Below are positions 1 to 11,957 of a stretch of 64,000 bases of DNA, piece by piece. The DNA comes from Corythucha ciliata. Lineage: Eukaryota; Arthropoda; Insecta; Hemiptera; Tingidae. The position numbers were made by a program, and so were the translations under genes. Numbering within the stretch: position 1 is the first letter of the stretch; the number at the start of each line of letters is the position of its first letter. The notes under the pieces are model-generated. The model searched no databases and had not been told where the DNA came from. It saw only the letters and a program-made list of their open reading frames with translations. The stretch covers positions 22,359,009 through 22,423,008 of the forward strand of contig CM075938.1 in assembly GCA_038030265.1 (NCBI GenBank). Direction: 5' to 3'.

Positions 1-2
1 AT

Positions 3-626
3 CAAGGCGTTACGCGGATGAAGCAGCTCGCCCGTCGTTACGTTTATTGGCCATCCATCAACCGAGACATTGAACGCTTGGTAAAAGAGTGTAAAAATTG
101 TGCTCTCGTAAAATCAAATCCCCCAAAAGTCCCCGTTCATCCGTGGAATCTACCAGAAAAAAACTGGGACCGGGTCCATATTGATTATGCCGGCCCTGTT
201 GACGGTCACTTTTTTCTAGTTTGCGTCGATGCGAGATCCAAGTGGCCAGAAGTCCTTGTTACTCCGAATTCACCAACCACTGCGGACACCATTGCACTAC
301 TAGAAAGTATTTTTTCGTTTCACGGGTACCCACGAGTTATTGTTTCGGACAACGCGTCAATTTTTACAAGTAACGAATTCGTGGCATACTGTAATACCAA
401 AGGACTAGCCCAAAAACTTATCGCGCCGGGGCATCCGGCGACCAATGGTTTGGTTGAAAGAAACATCCAAACTCTCAAAAATAGGCTGAGAGCCACCTCG
501 GATGAAAATCTTCCAATTGAAGAGAAGATCAGGAAAATACTTTTCCAACATCGAGCCACCCCCCTTTCATGTGGAGAGTCTCCAGCCGAAAAATACTTAT
601 ACACCACACCCTCCGCATTCGTTTAA
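3..626 (+). pseudogene. Ty3/gypsy integrase, zinc finger end and DDE catalytic core (element A)
   Basis: The frame is open from base 3, so the 5' end is cut by the window edge; the first ATG is at 18. Counting from that ATG, the second half of the HHCC finger is intact (C25 and C28 in CKNC). The catalytic triad is D56 (HIDYAGP), D111 (VSDNAS) and E147 (LVERN), giving the D,D-35-E spacing typical of retroviral-type integrases. The product would insert element cDNA into host chromosomes. The frame stops at 626, before the C-terminal domain, which continues in other frames. The catalytic core itself looks undamaged, so the loss is recent or partial. This is a transposon remnant, not a host gene. 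Confidence 0.93.
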
Positions 627-1125
627 ATGCCATTTTTCCGTCCAATTCCGTACCATCGCCTAATCCTTCTTCATCTTGTCCTTTTCGTTCTTTTTCAGTG
701 GGCGAGAGAGTTCAAGTAAGACTGTTTCTTCAAAAACTAACAAACCCTCATGGGAATTCGGGGAGATAAAAAAAAGGCTTGGACGTTGCATCTATATCGT
801 TCTCTTGGACTCTGGGAGGACCGTGAAACGCCACATAAATCAAATGAGGTCGACACTCGTCAAGAGGGTCCAATTTACTGGACCAACGCAGGTGTTCGAG
901 ATTCCCAGACCTTGTTCCTTCACTGGGCCAGATCTTCCTCGATCTCCTTCCACGAGTTCGATTTTGCTCCCTCGTGCCTCTCTGCTAGCAAATGGCAATG
1001 AGTCTTTTGATAGTCATCTTCAAGGATCTCCGACCACTTATAGCCCTTGTCGGCAGGAAGTTCGACGTCGTCCCCGGCGGAACATTCGCTTGCCAGTTCG
1101 ATTCAAAGACTTTGTGATGAATTAG
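569..1125 (+). pseudogene. Ty3/gypsy integrase C-terminal domain in two frames (element A)
   Basis: The domain after the integrase core starts in one frame (about 569-745; RIRLNAIFPS and SVGERVQVRLFL) and continues in another (about 745-1125; YIVLLDSGRTVKRHINQM and RSTLVKR). The second element at 25.05-25.5 kb has the same layout, which supports the assignment. The tail is basic (RRRPRRNIRLPVRFKDF) and ends at TAG in the 1120s, about 30 bp before the polypurine tract. Two frameshifts relative to the core mean that no full integrase can be made. Confidence 0.85.
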
Positions 1126-1147
1126 TCATCCTCTAAGCTCTTTTATA

Positions 1148-1500
1148 AGAGGGGGAGACTGTTATGGCTTCATCACTTCAAATTCCCTATTTGTTGAACT
1201 TCAGAAACCAGTATTTTACAAATTATATTTTTTTCATTATTAATAAATTAGATTTAAAACAAAGAATTACCTAAAATACGCGTGCAATATTTCTTAACGA
1301 AGTACAAAAGATATAACAATAGGACTCCGCTCACAGGTCAAATTTAGAAAAAAAGTTGTGCGTCCCCTCACCCCTATTTGAGCTATAAGGGATCCTGCAC
1401 GACTGCTGAAGACGGCAGTCAGGCGATATAATCGCTCTAGTAACCCATTAGAACGATAACGTTCTCCCATGGGGCCACGATTGCCAATTTAGGGCCACTC
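1148..1500 (+). repeat. Polypurine tract and probable start of the 3' LTR of element A
   Basis: A purine run AAGAGGGGGAGA (about 1147-1158) is followed by CTGTTATGGCTTC. The LTR probably starts at TGTTATGG (1160). Element B has a matching layout: AGTGGGGGAGA, then TGTCATGCCTTC. I cannot place the LTR end, because no second copy lies in the window and no clear CA terminus with a target duplication was found. The end given is nominal. Confidence 0.5.
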
Positions 1501-4500
1501 AGTTATGATGTCAATAGTGGAGCTAGACGGGCCGACGATTATTCAAGGTCTATCCTGTCCATGGGCCCCAAAGGGCATCAAGCCAGGACAGGAAGAAGGT
1601 TTATTTGGGTGGAAAAAATAAGATTTCCAGAGAAGTAAATAGTCTTTGGGCTTTTCGGGGGCACCTTCTGATCGGTGGCACCGGGGCGGTCCTCCCCTGC
1701 CTCGGCACGCTACTCCCGTACTGTCTCATGTGCTCTGTTTTAAGTCTTCCCATATAAGAGCTTTATAGCTGCCTACAACATGTGATTCTTGGATGCAAGA
1801 AAGGGGTGTATATCCAATTCAAAAGACTTAAGAAGATTGATGACACTAATCTGTGTTAAGGTAATGATGCGTGGGAGTGGTGGGACTCATTTGGGGGTCT
1901 CGTTCTCTTTTGAACGTGTATAGGAGGACCCCACGAAGTGTGTTGCGTGGGGATGGTATGGGAGGGGGATGGAGTGAAGGGTTGAACCCTTGGAAACCTC
2001 GCGATGCACCCGGGGTTTTATGATGAATAGCTTGTTGCCACGGACGTTCTCTTCGCCATTGACTTTAAAAGAACAATGGGTATGGAACATAGCTGGTGAA
2101 CAAAAGTGATTAATGTTTTAATGTTACATTTAAGGAGGTTGAGTGGTTGTTAAATATGAGGGGTGGCATGAATAACGGTGGAGGGGTAAAAGGTTCGACG
2201 TGGATGCGACTTTATTTAAATAAGCCACGTGAATAGTTTTTAGCAGTTCCCTATCACGCGAGAGTCATATTTTTTTGTTCTGAAGGGCACACGCACTTCA
2301 TCTCGAGAGTCTTTCGGTTATTAATCTTTTAGATGCCAACAATACTCTGAAATTAGTTCCCTTTTTGTTCATTTCAAAGTAATTGGGGCCTATTCATTCG
2401 ATTGTGTTATATGAAACGGCGCAAATGTTCAATGCAAAGATTGAAATCAAAGATTGAAACGACGCGGCGTTTTATGACGGGGGCCCACTTGAATTCGTCA
2501 TCACTGGGAAACACAATGTCGGGGTTTACCCACTGCAGGTAGCATTACAGCACTCTTTGACTGAAATGCAAAGTCAGTAGGGTACTTTCTAGTATACTTA
2601 GGCTTTTGAGAACTCACTACTTGAGCCTTTTTGTTTCGATAAATTCACGCGGTACACACCGAAAAAAAAAATACAGGGAGAGGGATGGCTGGAAGGCAAA
2701 ACTTGACGAGTCTTTGAAACGCGTCCCGTTGCCTCTCCAACACATCAAACCAACAATCCCCCAATACAACATAACGCTTTTCTTTGTAGACAACTAAACA
2801 TTTGAGCCCTTCCCACCCTTTTCTACAGGTTTTGAAAAAGCGATTGTACACCAATAGAACGGTGGAAACACGCCGCGCACTCACTCTCACATATAGCGCA
2901 AAACCGCGCTCCCGATTTCCGCAAGTTTTTGTTCGAGCGCACACAATGCACCTCCCAGGGCTCGATAATTGCCAACAACGAGAGACAGAGACAATGAGCG
3001 TGGAAACCATATACACATACGTATGACAATTTATCAAAAAAACCTCCTCCACCTTCCAAAATGGCCCCCTCGCGCGTGAATGCATTACTCCCAGGCCCCT
3101 GGATATGAGGGTTGGTGTGGGTTAATTGGTTAACTTGTTACGCTTGTTAAACATCCAGCCAATTCCAATATGGGGCGGGTGGGTCTCTAACGGCAAATAC
3201 GGACGTATATGTAGAAAACGATGTAACAATGGCGACCGTGGGTTGATCCTCGTGAACAAAAATGCATTAAGGTGGAAAGAGATTTATTATTCATTAACGT
3301 TTGTCGCTTTTCAAAATAAATATTACCAGAGATTTCATAGTAAAGGGGCGCAAGGTTTTGGAGGCATACGTCTCCCCACTCAACCATTGACTCTTATTTT
3401 CCCGTTTCCCGAGCTTGTCGCTTTCACTGGGGTTGCCACCGGAAAATACAAGGAGCTTCAAATAAATAGTTGATCGCAGTAAGTGGCGTAAAATGACTAA
3501 ATGACTCAGAGATCTCCTTGAACATGGCTCGTCTGATGACAAATCCGTTCCTATTTTCGGATTCCCCTGGTCGAAAAACCCCAATTAACGCATTTTTTTT
3601 TTTTTTTTTTTTTTTTCAAATTGCATATTTTCGCTATTTTGGCGAAAGTCACCGAGAGGTTAAGTGGGCAATTTATACGCTTTCAGTTCATTTTTTCGAA
3701 GCGTTCCGATTCAAACCGGTTTCAGTTTACGAGGCCCTTGGAGAATAGTAAGCGGCCCTTTAAAAAAAAAGGGGGGGGGGGCAAAATAAGCGTTTCACGA
3801 TGCTGTTGGTATCGGACAGTCCGACTCGACTCCTTAGCGGTCCAGTGACAGCGAAGCTCGCTCTCATGTAGGCTCTTCGTTGGACTTTTGGAGTGTCCGG
3901 CGTGGCGCTTGTAACGGGTGAAAGTGGTCAAAAACGCCCTTGTGCGGTGCATTGTAATATCAACCCTCGAATCACGTAATGAGCTGTACACAAAGAAACA
4001 TTCTCGCTGTTGACTCTTTTCTTTTATGAATTCACCCCCACAAGAATATCCATGTGCATTTCCATTTTACCTTCAACCCCCCTCCCAAATTATTTCTCTT
4101 TTCTTCCTTTATCTCCTGTTTTCAAGGTGACAGTAGTACCAGCTCCGAGTAACAGCTGCGCTACACACTGCTCAAGAGCTTTTTTTTTTTTTTTTTTTTT
4201 ACAATAGGGGGAAAAACTATTGAAATTCCACCTCATCTCACTTACCATGACAATGCTCTAATCCCTCTGCCTCTCTCATCCCTTAATACAGGTAAAAATC
4301 TCTCGTCCAACTTCACTCTAATAGCACTACTGTAATTGTCTCTCACCCCTCCCTCCACTGGACAAGCCCCAGCTTGCTGCTAATTATCCGAGCTCTACCC
4401 GAGAGTTGTGTTTTATAACAATAGCCAATAATGGGAGGACTTTATTCATAGAGGACAAGTTTTTTAACAATAGGGTGCAATTAAAAAGAAATTGATTTAT

Positions 4501-6590
4501 TTTTAGGTCGTAGTAGGTATATGTATAACGTGTGTTTCTTTAAATAAATAAAAAATCTCTTCCAAACGGTACAGGGCGAAAGGGATTTTAATGAGAAAAA
4601 AAAGAAGATCGCTTTGCACCGTGTGAAGACTGGAGATGATTTGTAATGGGAGGCAGTTGAGAAAAATGCGTTTGAAGGGCGACGGAGACTGGATTTGTGG
4701 TGATTGTAAACAACCCCCCCCCCTGTCAACACTCCTTCAACAACTACTTCTTGCAGTATTTATCCCCCAGAAGTGCACCATTAGCACTCAAGATGACAGT
4801 GGAAACCGTGTTTGTTAATGATGGCTAGCCCAGTTATTTGTACAAAGGCCCTTGGTGTATACAGAATGCGACGGCCTTAGCGCAGGGATTATGTTCTGAA
4901 CTTTGATTAGGGGAGGGGGGAATCAACGTCATTCGCAGAACATTTTTTTTCCTCCTCCCCCCACACCGTTCTTCATCATTGAACGCAGTAGAAGGTCTGG
5001 ATTTTTTTTCCCCCTCCTCCCTCAGAATGAAAGGGAACAAAAATGCATTTAGACGGTGTTTGTAGTGGGGGGTGGGGAAGATGAGGGTTGAACAAAAAAA
5101 AAATGTGTGATGCTGGCGGAGGAAAGTGGACAAGGCTATGGGGCGAACAAAATAGACGCGGAAAAAAAATGGTGTTGAGGGAAATGCAAAGCATTGTCCA
5201 GGTAATGGCACCAGAAACTTGGTGAAAGGGCTGCGGAGGGTGGGTATATCAATATAAAAGAGGGATAGGCGGGAAAAGCTTTAGACTTGGAGATTATCAA
5301 GTGGTTTTGGGGTTTTCCTTTACAATTTTTCCTCTCTCCCCGTCCTTTCAAATCGTCCCTAGTAAATGGAAGCCTATAGTGCCTATTTACTGACGAATCG
5401 CGGGTAGAAAACAAATCATCTAATGCTCTTTATTAAAATGAAAAAAACAGTTGCAATTGTCAGAGAAAATAATATCGAAGCTTCCAAGAAAAAGAAAGCA
5501 CCTCACCAAAGACCTAGGACACGTTCAACTTTTCGAAACGCTCTTTCTTTAACAATGCTTATTGTCTCCCGCGGAGATGGTGGTGGCCACATAGTGAAGA
5601 GGTGTGAAAGGTGTGAGAAAAAGAGCCGCATTCTTTCACCCTCGTGGTTGCCGGGGTAGTGAACGGACGGTATGAGGCGGGGAGGGAGGGGCAGACTCCG
5701 AAAGGATAGACAGCTTGGTGCCGACCACACGCTGAGTCTCAACTTCTTGGAACAAGAGAGAGAGAATGTGAGTTGGAACGAGAGAGGTAAGTTAGATGTT
5801 GGGGGGAGAGAGTGAGGACCTCGTGTTCATAGAGAGGCTTCTTGTTTCTTTCACGTAAGGTTGTGTAAGTCATCCGGAGGTGCCTGGAGGGATGCAGACT
5901 GTGTAATAGTCGCAAGATTCTTTGCGATGACGATGATTAAACTTGACGGCCCATTTATTTATTTATTTTTGAAAAAAAGAAATGGAACTCACGACTTTTC
6001 AACCGTTTGGTTAATTTTCTATTGAATTACATTTTCAAGTAGGTTTAGTCTCCTTGAAATACACATCACGCGCGATTTCTTCACTCCCATCAACAATCAA
6101 ACGTTCATTTGTTTGACTGTCTCTAGGCCTCAGCCTATTAATGTTTGCGATTGAAGTACTGGTGACTTGAAAGTATCGTGTTTCCCATCGATACCGGCTG
6201 TTCCGTGTTTTTACCTGATTTCTTCAACTAAACTAAGTGAGCTAAAAAGTGGGTAATCAGCTCCCGGAAAAAGACTACTAAGCTCGTACTATCCGCGCGC
6301 CGAAAGAATGCCCCTGACGAAAAATTCCCTCCATCCGCCCCCTCGTCTGATATACTGCCCTTTCTAAAAAAAGATGAGCGCCCACTGAGCAAGGAGACAG
6401 ACCACTACAGGCAGAGGGGTAAGAAGAACCCTGTCCATCATCGAAGAGCCAAATGTTTTTGAGGCTGTAATACAAGTGTCACAGTTTCTCAGGGGCATTT
6501 TTTCGGCACGCGGATAGTACATGGAAACTTGTTTCTCTAACTCTCTGTTTCTGCCAAGATGCCTTGATCATGGGTTTCATATCCCGAAAC
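1500..6590. other. Non-coding stretch, no recognisable gene
   Basis: No ORF here has a recognisable domain. The stretch holds homopolymer tracts: poly(T) at 3593-3616 and 4180-4200, and poly(G) at 3771-3781. It also has many short purine-rich and pyrimidine-rich patches, for example CTCCTCCCCC at about 4950-5010. A 146-residue minus-strand ORF at 2645-3085 has no recognisable motif. Spliced host exons cannot be excluded by eye. Confidence 0.5.
3593..3616. repeat. Poly(T) tract, 24 bp
   Basis: An uninterrupted run of T. A second run of 21 T lies at 4180-4200, and a run of 11 G follows at 3771-3781. No target duplication or retroposed gene was seen next to them. Confidence 0.9.
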
Positions 6591-6599
6591 TAGTTGGCA

Positions 6600-6937
6600 A
6601 AAATAAAAATAAAAATGAATGTTTCAACTCAAAAAAATTGTTTAATTATTGAGGAACCAATTTTGCGGGGCTGTGCTCATTAAAAACAGAGCATTGCGGG
6701 GTTGGCTCATTGTAAAAAACTATTTCCCTCCCTGATGTAGCCTTTTCTAAACAAATTTCGTGGGTTGACACCTTCATAGCGCAAATTTTGCGGCATTGAG
6801 GCGATTAAGGAAACCAATTTCACGCGTTTGGCTCCTTCAAAAGCCCAACCTCAATTTCAGCCGCGAATGAGCGTTTTTCCTAAATTTTAACCACAAATTA
6901 GTGATTTTTCTCAGTTTTTCATTTTCAGTGAACGAGC

Positions 6938-6986
<49 letters not shown>

Positions 6987-7550
6987 CAGACGTGAATGAG
7001 TGTTTTTGTCTGGGAATTAGCGCTTTTTCTTGATTTCAACCGCGCACTGGCCCAAAGAAAAGCAAATTAACGGGGTTTTCCCAATTTCGGGCGGGCAAGT
7101 TGACTCGAGAAACCTCGAACTGGTGACTTTTCGCAATTTCAACCACGATTGACAGCTTTTTCTCAAATTTACCAGTCATCATGAGAGTAGGCGGAGGGGG
7201 CCGTGGTGCGCGGCTACCCTCCCATATAGATTCGAAATGGAAGCTGCAAAGTACATATCGAATTTCGCTCTTCAAAAAAGCAATGACGCGGATTTCACTC
7301 GCCCGTAAACCATTTTTGCATGTCGCTGGTTCACTAAAACCCCAATTTCATGGAGTTTTGCAGCTTAAAAATCCATTTCGTAGGGTGGCTCAGTTCAAAC
7401 ACTAAAAATTCATTTCCATAGGTCTGTCTGACATCTGACTGACTGAATGTATACTTTTCGGATTTCGCTCACACTCACAATTACATGGATTTGGGTACCT
7501 TACAAAAAAAAAATTTCGCGGGGGGTTGGCTCATAAAAAATCGATCCACG
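6600..7550. repeat. Degenerate CGCGAAATT-type repeat block 1
   Basis: The block consists of ill-conserved units of about 30-45 bp. The common form here is a T-rich or A-rich linker followed by AATTTCGTGGGTT or AATTTTGCGG and a GGCTC word (for example GGCTCATTAAAAA, TTGGCTCCTTCAAAA, GGCTCAGTTCAAA). Interleaved are units of a second form, AATTTCAACCGCGA or GTGAATGAGCG followed by TTTTTCTC (6850-7160). A 41-bp poly(T) tract at 6940-6980 interrupts it. The same units recur in at least eight other places in the window, in both orientations. Confidence 0.75.
6940..6980. repeat. Poly(T) tract, 41 bp
   Basis: An uninterrupted T run, the longest homopolymer in the window, inside repeat block 1. The flanking text (GAACGAGCAC and AAATTTCAGACG) matches the surrounding repeat units. 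The run therefore seems to have grown from the T-stretch of one unit rather than from a retroposon tail. Confidence 0.9.
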
Positions 7551-8370
7551 CAGAGTGTGCACAGGGGCGCGCGCACGACCTTTGGATCCACGCCTGGCCT
7601 CAAATCGCAGTTTAGCCGTCAAAACTGAATATGTACAGTCCAAAATTACATTACAACATACACATAAAATATGATTCTTGAAGCACGCCGAGCACCTTCC
7701 CATAGATCGCACCGATCTGTCGATATTATTTGCTTTTCGTCGAATATTTTGATTTCTTGGGCAGAATTCATTGGTTTTTGGACCAAAGCGTCAATTTCAG
7801 AGCGAAAATTACCTGTTTTTGATGGGAAAACAATATATTCTGGCTGTAAAACTGTTACTTCATGGCAGAAGCTTGCTTCTAGGTGGAAATATCCAAATAT
7901 GTTTGGCCAAATATTTGGACTTCTGAAGCCTGGAGTGTTTGCTTGGGTGATAGTCTTGGATATTCATTTCAGGAATGTTCGACTCCTGCAATTTTATTGA
8001 CATTTTTTGTACTCATTAGGGAGCTTGCAGTTTCTTAACTTATCCCCAAGAATTTTAAGGCACCAATTACCAATTTTGAAAATCGAATATAGACAGTCTT
8101 TTGGAGTGAAGTAATCTGTAAATTAGTAGTTTCTGAACGAATATCGCAGCTGGAACACGCATCTTGCGACTCCACATTAATCTGTTGCATGCTTACTGGC
8201 ATTCTAATTTTTGTCCACGCTGGTGCGGCTTTTCCATCAAACTGATTTGCAATGAAACTGTGCTAAAGTTGCCAAAAGCACCGGAATCACGGGTAGAACT
8301 TTTTCTCTTTGTCTTTTCGTGTGGTCTAAAATATGTTTTAACTTTAGGATTCCCGTATCACAAAAAAACT
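7551..8370. other. Non-coding stretch between repeat blocks
   Basis: No recognisable gene. It includes AAAATTACCTG and TTTTGATGGG words that faintly resemble the neighbouring repeat units. The longest ORF (7671-8000, 109 residues) has no recognisable domain. Confidence 0.4.
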
Positions 8371-8379
8371 TTAGGGTTC

Positions 8380-8535
8380 CCTTAAAAAGTATTGGCGGGT
8401 TTGGCTCGTTCAAAAACCCCAATTTGGCGGGTTTTGACTCTTAAAATGTCGAATTACAGTCATCTAGTTCAAAGATGTGGTAACCTGGACGTGGATTTGG
8501 CACGCTCCCTAAAAAGCCAACTTCGTGGATTTCAC
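8380..8535. repeat. Short CGCGAAATT-type repeat patch
   Basis: Three or four degenerate units: TTGGCGGGTTTGGCTCGTTC, AAAAACCCCAATTTGGCGGG, then a copy with GGCACGCTCC and CTTCGTGGATTTC. The orientation is the same as block 1. Confidence 0.6.
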
Positions 8536-8734
8536 ATACTTTGTTGACCAGAAGTCTTACTTTCCCAGGGCATGTCCTACTTTTCCGGACATCTAAGGAC
8601 GTCTGGGCTCATCATTTTTTCAGATGTCCGGGATTCCGGGAAGAGGCCTAAATTTCCCTCTTTTTACTTCCATGTTTTTGTCCTACTTTTTTAAGAAAGC
8701 CCCAAAATAGTTTCGAATTCACGAAACTTGAGCC

Positions 8735-8925
8735 TAGGGCTTTAAGATCCGCCTGGCTGTCAGACAGGATGACGATCTTCTCTTTCCGAAGACTCCTCTC
8801 TCTAATCTTCCGTTCACAGGCTTCTATATAGCATAGATCTCTGCCTGAAAGATGGCGGCGGTCGCCCTAAGGGACTTCCAATGCAGAAGCCTGGGGCCAA
8901 AGACCCCAATGCCAGCACCCGGGCA
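8735..8925 (-). pseudogene. LINE (non-LTR retrotransposon) RNase H domain remnant
   Basis: On the minus strand one frame gives GAGIGVFGPRLLHW, then AIFQAEIYAI. A second frame gives CERKIRER and VILSDSQADLKAL. This order, a QAE motif followed about 30 residues later by SDSQAALKAL, is that of the RNase H domain in LINEs of the I/R1-like groups. The segment has an in-frame TAG and at least one frameshift. The first catalytic Asp (usually in a TDGS motif) was not found upstream. Sequence up to about 9250 may belong to the same dead copy, but I see no further motif. The fragment is too short to name a clade. Confidence 0.62.
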
Positions 8926-9449
8926 AACCTTTATCCCTTAGGTCGCGGTTACCTATTTCGTCCTTATTGGGTTTTTCAAACACCATCCTCACTAACATGA
9001 TATCCGTAACGACTTCAGCCGCTTTCCTACTTACAACTTCCTCCAGAACACGCAAGTGCCCAATTTAGACACCCCGCTTCACGTGCTCCGCCCGCAGCAG
9101 TCTCACCGCCACCATATATGCGGTCGCGGAAGGTCCGTTGTTTTAGTTTAGGACGTCGAGAGAAGGTGTCAATTTTAGCTGGTCCCCGGATACTCGAGTC
9201 CACCTTGTTACGCCACTGATGATAAGCTAATATGGCCACTCTGGAGCCGATCTCGACCCAAAGTCACGGGTACTCATCAATCCAAACCCTCTCCACGCTA
9301 TGCTCAATGTTCATGGACGTAGGAACGTGGAAAGAGACTTGGTATCCTGTTGGACGACGAATACTCTTTCACTCACACAGTCCCTCAGCTCACTTACGCT
9401 GATCCTCAGTTTGAGCAGATTCTTACACGACTAAAGCACACAGTAGCGA

Positions 9450-9832
9450 TAAAGCCCTCATTCGCTGCTAAAATTGAGTAAATGCTCTAATTCGCGCTTT
9501 TTCGAGGCAATTTCAAGACCCAAATTGAGACAAAATTGCAGATTCGTAGTGTATGGGCCGCGATGAAATTTACAAAAAAAAAGCTTAATCACTGCTCTTG
9601 GGGCAGATCTGCGGCAAAATTTGAGAAAAAGCGCTAAACCATAGTGAAAAAATTGCAATTTCACGGCTAAAAATGAGAAAAACGGTAACCGGTAGCCGCG
9701 GACCGTGGCTTTAACAGATAAATAGCAAACGTTTACTGATTTAAATGAGTATAAGCGATAATTTAAGGCTGAAATTGAGAATAGGGCAAATTCGCTGTTT
9801 CTGGAGGCAAAGTCCCTGTTAATAAAGTTAAC
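9450..9832. repeat. Second-form repeat block (TTCGCGGCTAAAATTGAG units)
   Basis: Units of about 30-50 bp read like CTAATTCGCGCTTTTTC, CTAAAATTGAGTAAATGC, AAATTTGAGAAAAAGCGC and GCTGAAATTGAGAA. The same form recurs in block 1 in reverse and at 36.1-37.2 kb. It shares the CGCG and AATT words with the first form, which suggests a common origin. Confidence 0.65.
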
Positions 9833-9835
9833 TCG

Positions 9836-10198
9836 ATGTACGGTAGCCATTCACATGTTTATTCAACTAGGCTTTCGGAAGTTACGAATGTCATAGTTCC
9901 TAAACACAACACTTCTTTTTATTCCGGTCATGCGAGCGGAAAGTTGTTGAAAGTTGCTTTGCTTGATAAGTTTATTTATGCTAAATTTCCAAAAGGTAAG
10001 AAATTAAAAAAATTTCTGTGTGATCTAATTAATGATGGTACGATTAAGTTACCGTTGTATTTATGGGTTTTGTTGTTTTTTAATATTATATACGCTTGTT
10101 GGATTTATCATTATGTTATTCCCTTTAGTTGTTTATTGTTGGTACTGTTGTTACGTTATATAACTAGGATTTATTTTGCATTTTTGTCAAGTTTTTAA
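9836..10198 (+). CDS. Unassigned 120-residue ORF with a hydrophobic C-terminal half
   Basis: I do not recognise this protein. The N-terminal half is polar and mixed. A lysine-rich patch (KFPKGKKLKK) sits near residue 50. The last ~45 residues are strongly hydrophobic and could form two membrane segments (LPLYLWVLLFFNIIYACWIY and PFSCLLLVLLLRYI). An in-frame TAG at 9782 closes the frame upstream, and the ATG at 9836 is the first available. The codons are markedly T-rich at third positions and unlike the repeat block just upstream, so the segment may be an inserted piece of foreign or transcript-derived DNA. It could also be a chance ORF in T-rich sequence. No intron borders or poly(A) signal were recognised. 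Confidence 0.3.
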   Translation: MYGSHSHVYSTRLSEVTNVIVPKHNTSFYSGHASGKLLKVALLDKFIYAKFPKGKKLKKFLCDLINDGTIKLPLYLWVLLFFNIIYACWIYHYVIPFSCLLLVLLLRYITRIYFAFLSSF

Positions 10199-11934
10199 TT
10201 ATGTTTAATGCTGCAATCAACTCCAGCTCTCACGGCCAAAACCGTGAAATTTCTTTTATAGGGGGGGGGGGGCATCCCCGCGAACTTGGTCTCAGAGCCA
10301 ATTAATTACAATTTTAACCTAAGACACTTGAATTAGTCGACTATTTTTCGTGGTCTCTGTATTCGTGTACTTTTAATTCTTGTGCTCTTTATTGACTCAT
10401 TATGAACTCTCTATTCTTGGACTATTATTATTCGACTCGATTCGATGATATTGGACTCTTATTCGTGGACGAGCATGCAAACCTTGAATTGAAATATTGA
10501 ACCAAGAAACTTGAATTCGGCTTTGCAAACTCGAAATGCTTGGGATTCGCGTTCAGGTGATCTGAGCCCGCGTCTGTGCCGCCTATGGCGTGGTGGCTAT
10601 GCTTATTGATTTTCAAATCGATACCCCTTGTAGGGTCTAGGTCTCTTCCTGGCCCTGCCCTAGGGCAAACAGGACGACATCAACTTTACTCTGGTCTTGC
10701 TGCGATTTCCACGGACGTCCCTAGCCGCTCGACTTTCTGGAGGGAACGTTATTATAGGTGCGTTGAGGAGCTCGAACGGACTGATGAATGATCATAAGGG
10801 TATAGAATACTCGGTTTTGGTTTGTCTAAAGTTATATTTACCTGTTCTAGTGAAAGGAGGATGACGTAGTATGCATGTTGCGTTAATCCCAAACCTGGAA
10901 CGAATGTGTCTTTTTTTTTGTCTTTCCGACTCTTTTCAACCATTTTTTTTTCGTTCAGATACCACCTCCCCAACCATTTTTATTCTGCACAATGCTTTTC
11001 AAAAGACATTGTATCCTCAAAAGGTGTTAAATCAAAGCAAATCCCTTTTGAGACTTACAGTTTTTTTATTATTATTCGTGTGTGCCTCCAGTCTTTTCAC
11101 CTCTTCTACCGGATTCTCTTATAGTCTTCTTTTTTTTCGTCCCTTAAAACCGGAGGTGGGCGGGTGATACGATGCGGGTCTCCCCGCTTCTCTTCATGTT
11201 ACTTCTTCGTTTCAGAGGTTTTTCGAAGGAAGAAGCTAGACAATAAGGGAATAGAAAGAATGAAGAGAGAGACAGAATGAGTGAGAAAGAAAAAAAGTGT
11301 CAGAGAGCCCCTTGGAACCTTTTTATGAATGGACAGGTGGTGTGAAACTATTAGCAACTGTTTAAGGATCTCCCGAAACCCCACCCCCACCCACCAAAAA
11401 AACCTCCCACCCGTATTTCTACCTCAATAATTGTCCATAGTTTTGTGACAAGGGTCTTCTGCAACCCTCCATACTCCTCCCCCCCCCAAACAACCATCCA
11501 TTCCTTATAATGTGTTTCCAGCTTCTCGCTTTCCCTTTGAGCCCTTGCTTGGGTTGTTCTTTTGTACGTGACAAAAGTGGTATTTACTTTCGAAGACTAG
11601 CTACAAATTTTGTGTCACATAATTGCTCCCCCCTCCCTCTAGCATTCGTTCAGCCTTTCGCGGGTTCAATTCAAGGATAACTTTTTAGGTGTGTCGTGCG
11701 GGAAGTTGCCTAAGTTTATGACTGTCGTTTTTTTCGGCAATGATAAGAAAATCGTTTGAGCCTTTCAAGTTTTTTAAAAAGATTTTCCCTACAGAAAACC
11801 CTGCGTTTTTCTCGAACGCTAAACCTTGTTGGTGAGGGGAGAAGAGAGGGGAGCAGTTGGTGAAAAAAAGAAAAGAGCCTTTTATCGACTTTCTTCTTAT
11901 TGGTTCGACAATTTAACAAAAGAGGCCTTGTGAC

Positions 11935-11957
11935 TGTTGTTGTTGTTGTTGTTGTTG
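11935..11957. repeat. (TGT)n microsatellite
   Basis: Seven to eight tandem TGT/TTG units in a row. On the minus strand they encode the TTTTTTVT stretch of a small unsupported ORF. Confidence 0.9.

Larger units (their letters stand above)
1..1159 (+). mobile_element. Ty3/gypsy retrotransposon A, 3' part (integrase end, polypurine tract)
   Basis: The window opens inside the pol gene of a Ty3/gypsy element. What is present is the integrase zinc finger end, the DDE core, the C-terminal domain, and then a polypurine tract with the start of an LTR. The integrase is close in motif layout and spacing to that of element B at 24.1-25.5 kb, and the text after it (GERVQ..., LDSGR..KRH..Q.RSTLV) is shared, so A and B belong to one family. 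The upstream part of A lies outside the window. At least two reading-frame breaks in the C-terminal part make it inactive. Confidence 0.93.

Noticed and set aside
2645..3085. 146-residue minus-strand frame
   Set aside because: Cys- and Arg-rich text without spacing typical of a zinc finger, and the plus strand is also open here.
5136..5414. 92-residue minus-strand frame with Ser/Pro/Phe-rich text, and similar ones at 4834-5211
   Set aside because: The composition follows the pyrimidine-rich DNA, several frames are open at once, and no motif is seen.
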